Source of the DNA: Campylobacteraceae bacterium
GTDB taxonomy: Bacteria > Campylobacterota > Campylobacteria > Campylobacterales > Campylobacteraceae
NCBI GenBank assembly: GCA_031259875.1
Contig: JAIRKW010000085.1
Span: 1 to 5,767 of the forward strand
Direction of reading: 5' to 3'
Length of the DNA: 5,767 bases
A model generated the notes under the pieces. It saw nothing but the letters and a program-made list of their open reading frames with translations. It was not told where the DNA came from and ran no database searches. The first letter of the stretch is position 1. Every line of letters begins with the position of its first letter. Positions 5,463-5,767 of the stretch are shown here, one piece after another. The position numbers and the translations under genes were made by a program.

Positions 5463-5471
5463 TGATATAAT
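5463..5471 (+). promoter_or_regulatory. Extended -10 promoter (TGATATAAT) for tatA
   Basis: TGATATAAT (5463-5471) is a perfect TGN-TATAAT extended -10, beginning one base after the gmk stop. The predicted start near 5478 gives a leader of about 25 nt to the tatA ATG. The decamer GATATAATAC (5464-5473) is shared with the promoter at 3503-3512. Confidence 0.65.
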
Positions 5472-5503
5472 ACCTCTCTCATTTTCAAAATTAGGAGTAA
5501 AAA

Positions 5504-5755
5504 ATGTTTTCAAGTATAGGTGTGCCCGGTTTAATTATTATATTTCTTATTATTATTGTGCTTTTTGGCGGCAAGAGGATTGCCGAAGTAGCAAAAGGTC
5601 TTGGAACGGGCGTGAAAAACTTCAAGGATGCCATAAAAGAGGATGAAAAAACCGAAGAGATTCAATCAGAACCTATTTTAGAAGAGAAGATAGCAGTTAA
5701 AAAAACAGCTGCAAAAAAAAGTTCAAGCACTAAAACTAAAACAGCCTCCAAGTAA
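5504..5755 (+). CDS. tatA: Sec-independent twin-arginine translocase subunit TatA (TatA/E family)
   Basis: TatA is an inner-membrane protein that oligomerises to form the pathway for folded proteins with twin-arginine signals, recruited by TatBC. One N-terminal membrane helix (residues ~7-20, GLIIIFLIIIVLF core) is followed by the FG hinge (F21, G22) and the amphipathic helix GKRIAEVAKGLGTGVKNFK, then DAIKED. This is the classic TatA layout. The family's frequent proline after the K/R-I/L pair is alanine here (RIAEV). The tail (residues ~48-83) is charged and ends lysine-, alanine-, serine- and threonine-rich. With 83 residues it is of usual TatA size; TatB would be longer. AGGAG lies six bases before the ATG. 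It has its own promoter 33 bases upstream of the start. No tatB or tatC is in the window. Confidence 0.95.
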   Translation: MFSSIGVPGLIIIFLIIIVLFGGKRIAEVAKGLGTGVKNFKDAIKEDEKTEEIQSEPILEEKIAVKKTAAKKSSSTKTKTASK

Positions 5756-5762
5756 GCCGGAT

Positions 5763-5767
5763 ATGAA
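5763..5767 (+). CDS. Possible first codons of the next gene (argS by synteny)
   Basis: An ATG at 5763-5765 follows the tatA stop by 7 bases, with GG at 5759-5760 as the only upstream Shine-Dalgarno hint. In Campylobacter jejuni, from memory, argS (arginyl-tRNA synthetase) follows tatA. Only five bases are visible, so the product cannot be confirmed. Confidence 0.25.

Overview
The window looks like a chromosomal segment of a Campylobacterota (formerly Epsilonproteobacteria) bacterium. The evidence is the A+T-rich DNA, the protein sequences, promoters made of T/A-rich DNA followed by TATAAT without a clear -35, and the gene order rpsB, tsf, ABC ATPase, acidic protein, gmk, tatA. From memory, this order matches Campylobacter jejuni Cj1182c to Cj1176c, except that fliR, which lies between the ABC ATPase and the acidic protein there, is absent here. 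The genus cannot be fixed from the sequence. A sulfur-oxidising relative such as Sulfurimonas or Sulfurovum is an inference only.

Layout: at the left edge (1-216, minus strand) is the first 72 codons of a gene whose N-terminus looks like a CRISPR-associated CARF protein of the APE2256/Csm6-Csx1 type. It is cut by the window edge and has no in-window stop. Positions 217-598 are A+T-rich intergenic DNA with no convincing gene, holding several short inverted repeats. A likely promoter near 587-592 drives rpsB through a leader of about 165 nt. The leader can fold into a three-way junction (605-660) and a second long stem-loop (676-744), which suggests a ribosomal-protein leader RNA.

rpsB (S2, with a long charged C-terminal tail) and tsf (EF-Ts) overlap by one base (TAATG). 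A 7-bp GC-rich hairpin follows tsf and should end or attenuate the transcript. Next comes an orphan LolD/MacB/FtsE-like ABC ATPase starting with GTG. A promoter in the 60-base gap after it drives a 431-residue acidic protein with a degenerate response-regulator-receiver-like N-terminus. That gene overlaps gmk (guanylate kinase, GTG start) by one base (TAGTG). tatA (twin-arginine translocase pore subunit) has its own extended -10 promoter in the short gap after gmk. The last five bases may be the start of the next gene, by synteny argS.

The core genes are housekeeping: translation (S2, EF-Ts), nucleotide metabolism (Gmk) and export (TatA). The two parts that are not routine are the defence-related CARF gene, divergent from rpsB across the intergenic region, and the acidic pseudo-receiver protein of unknown role.
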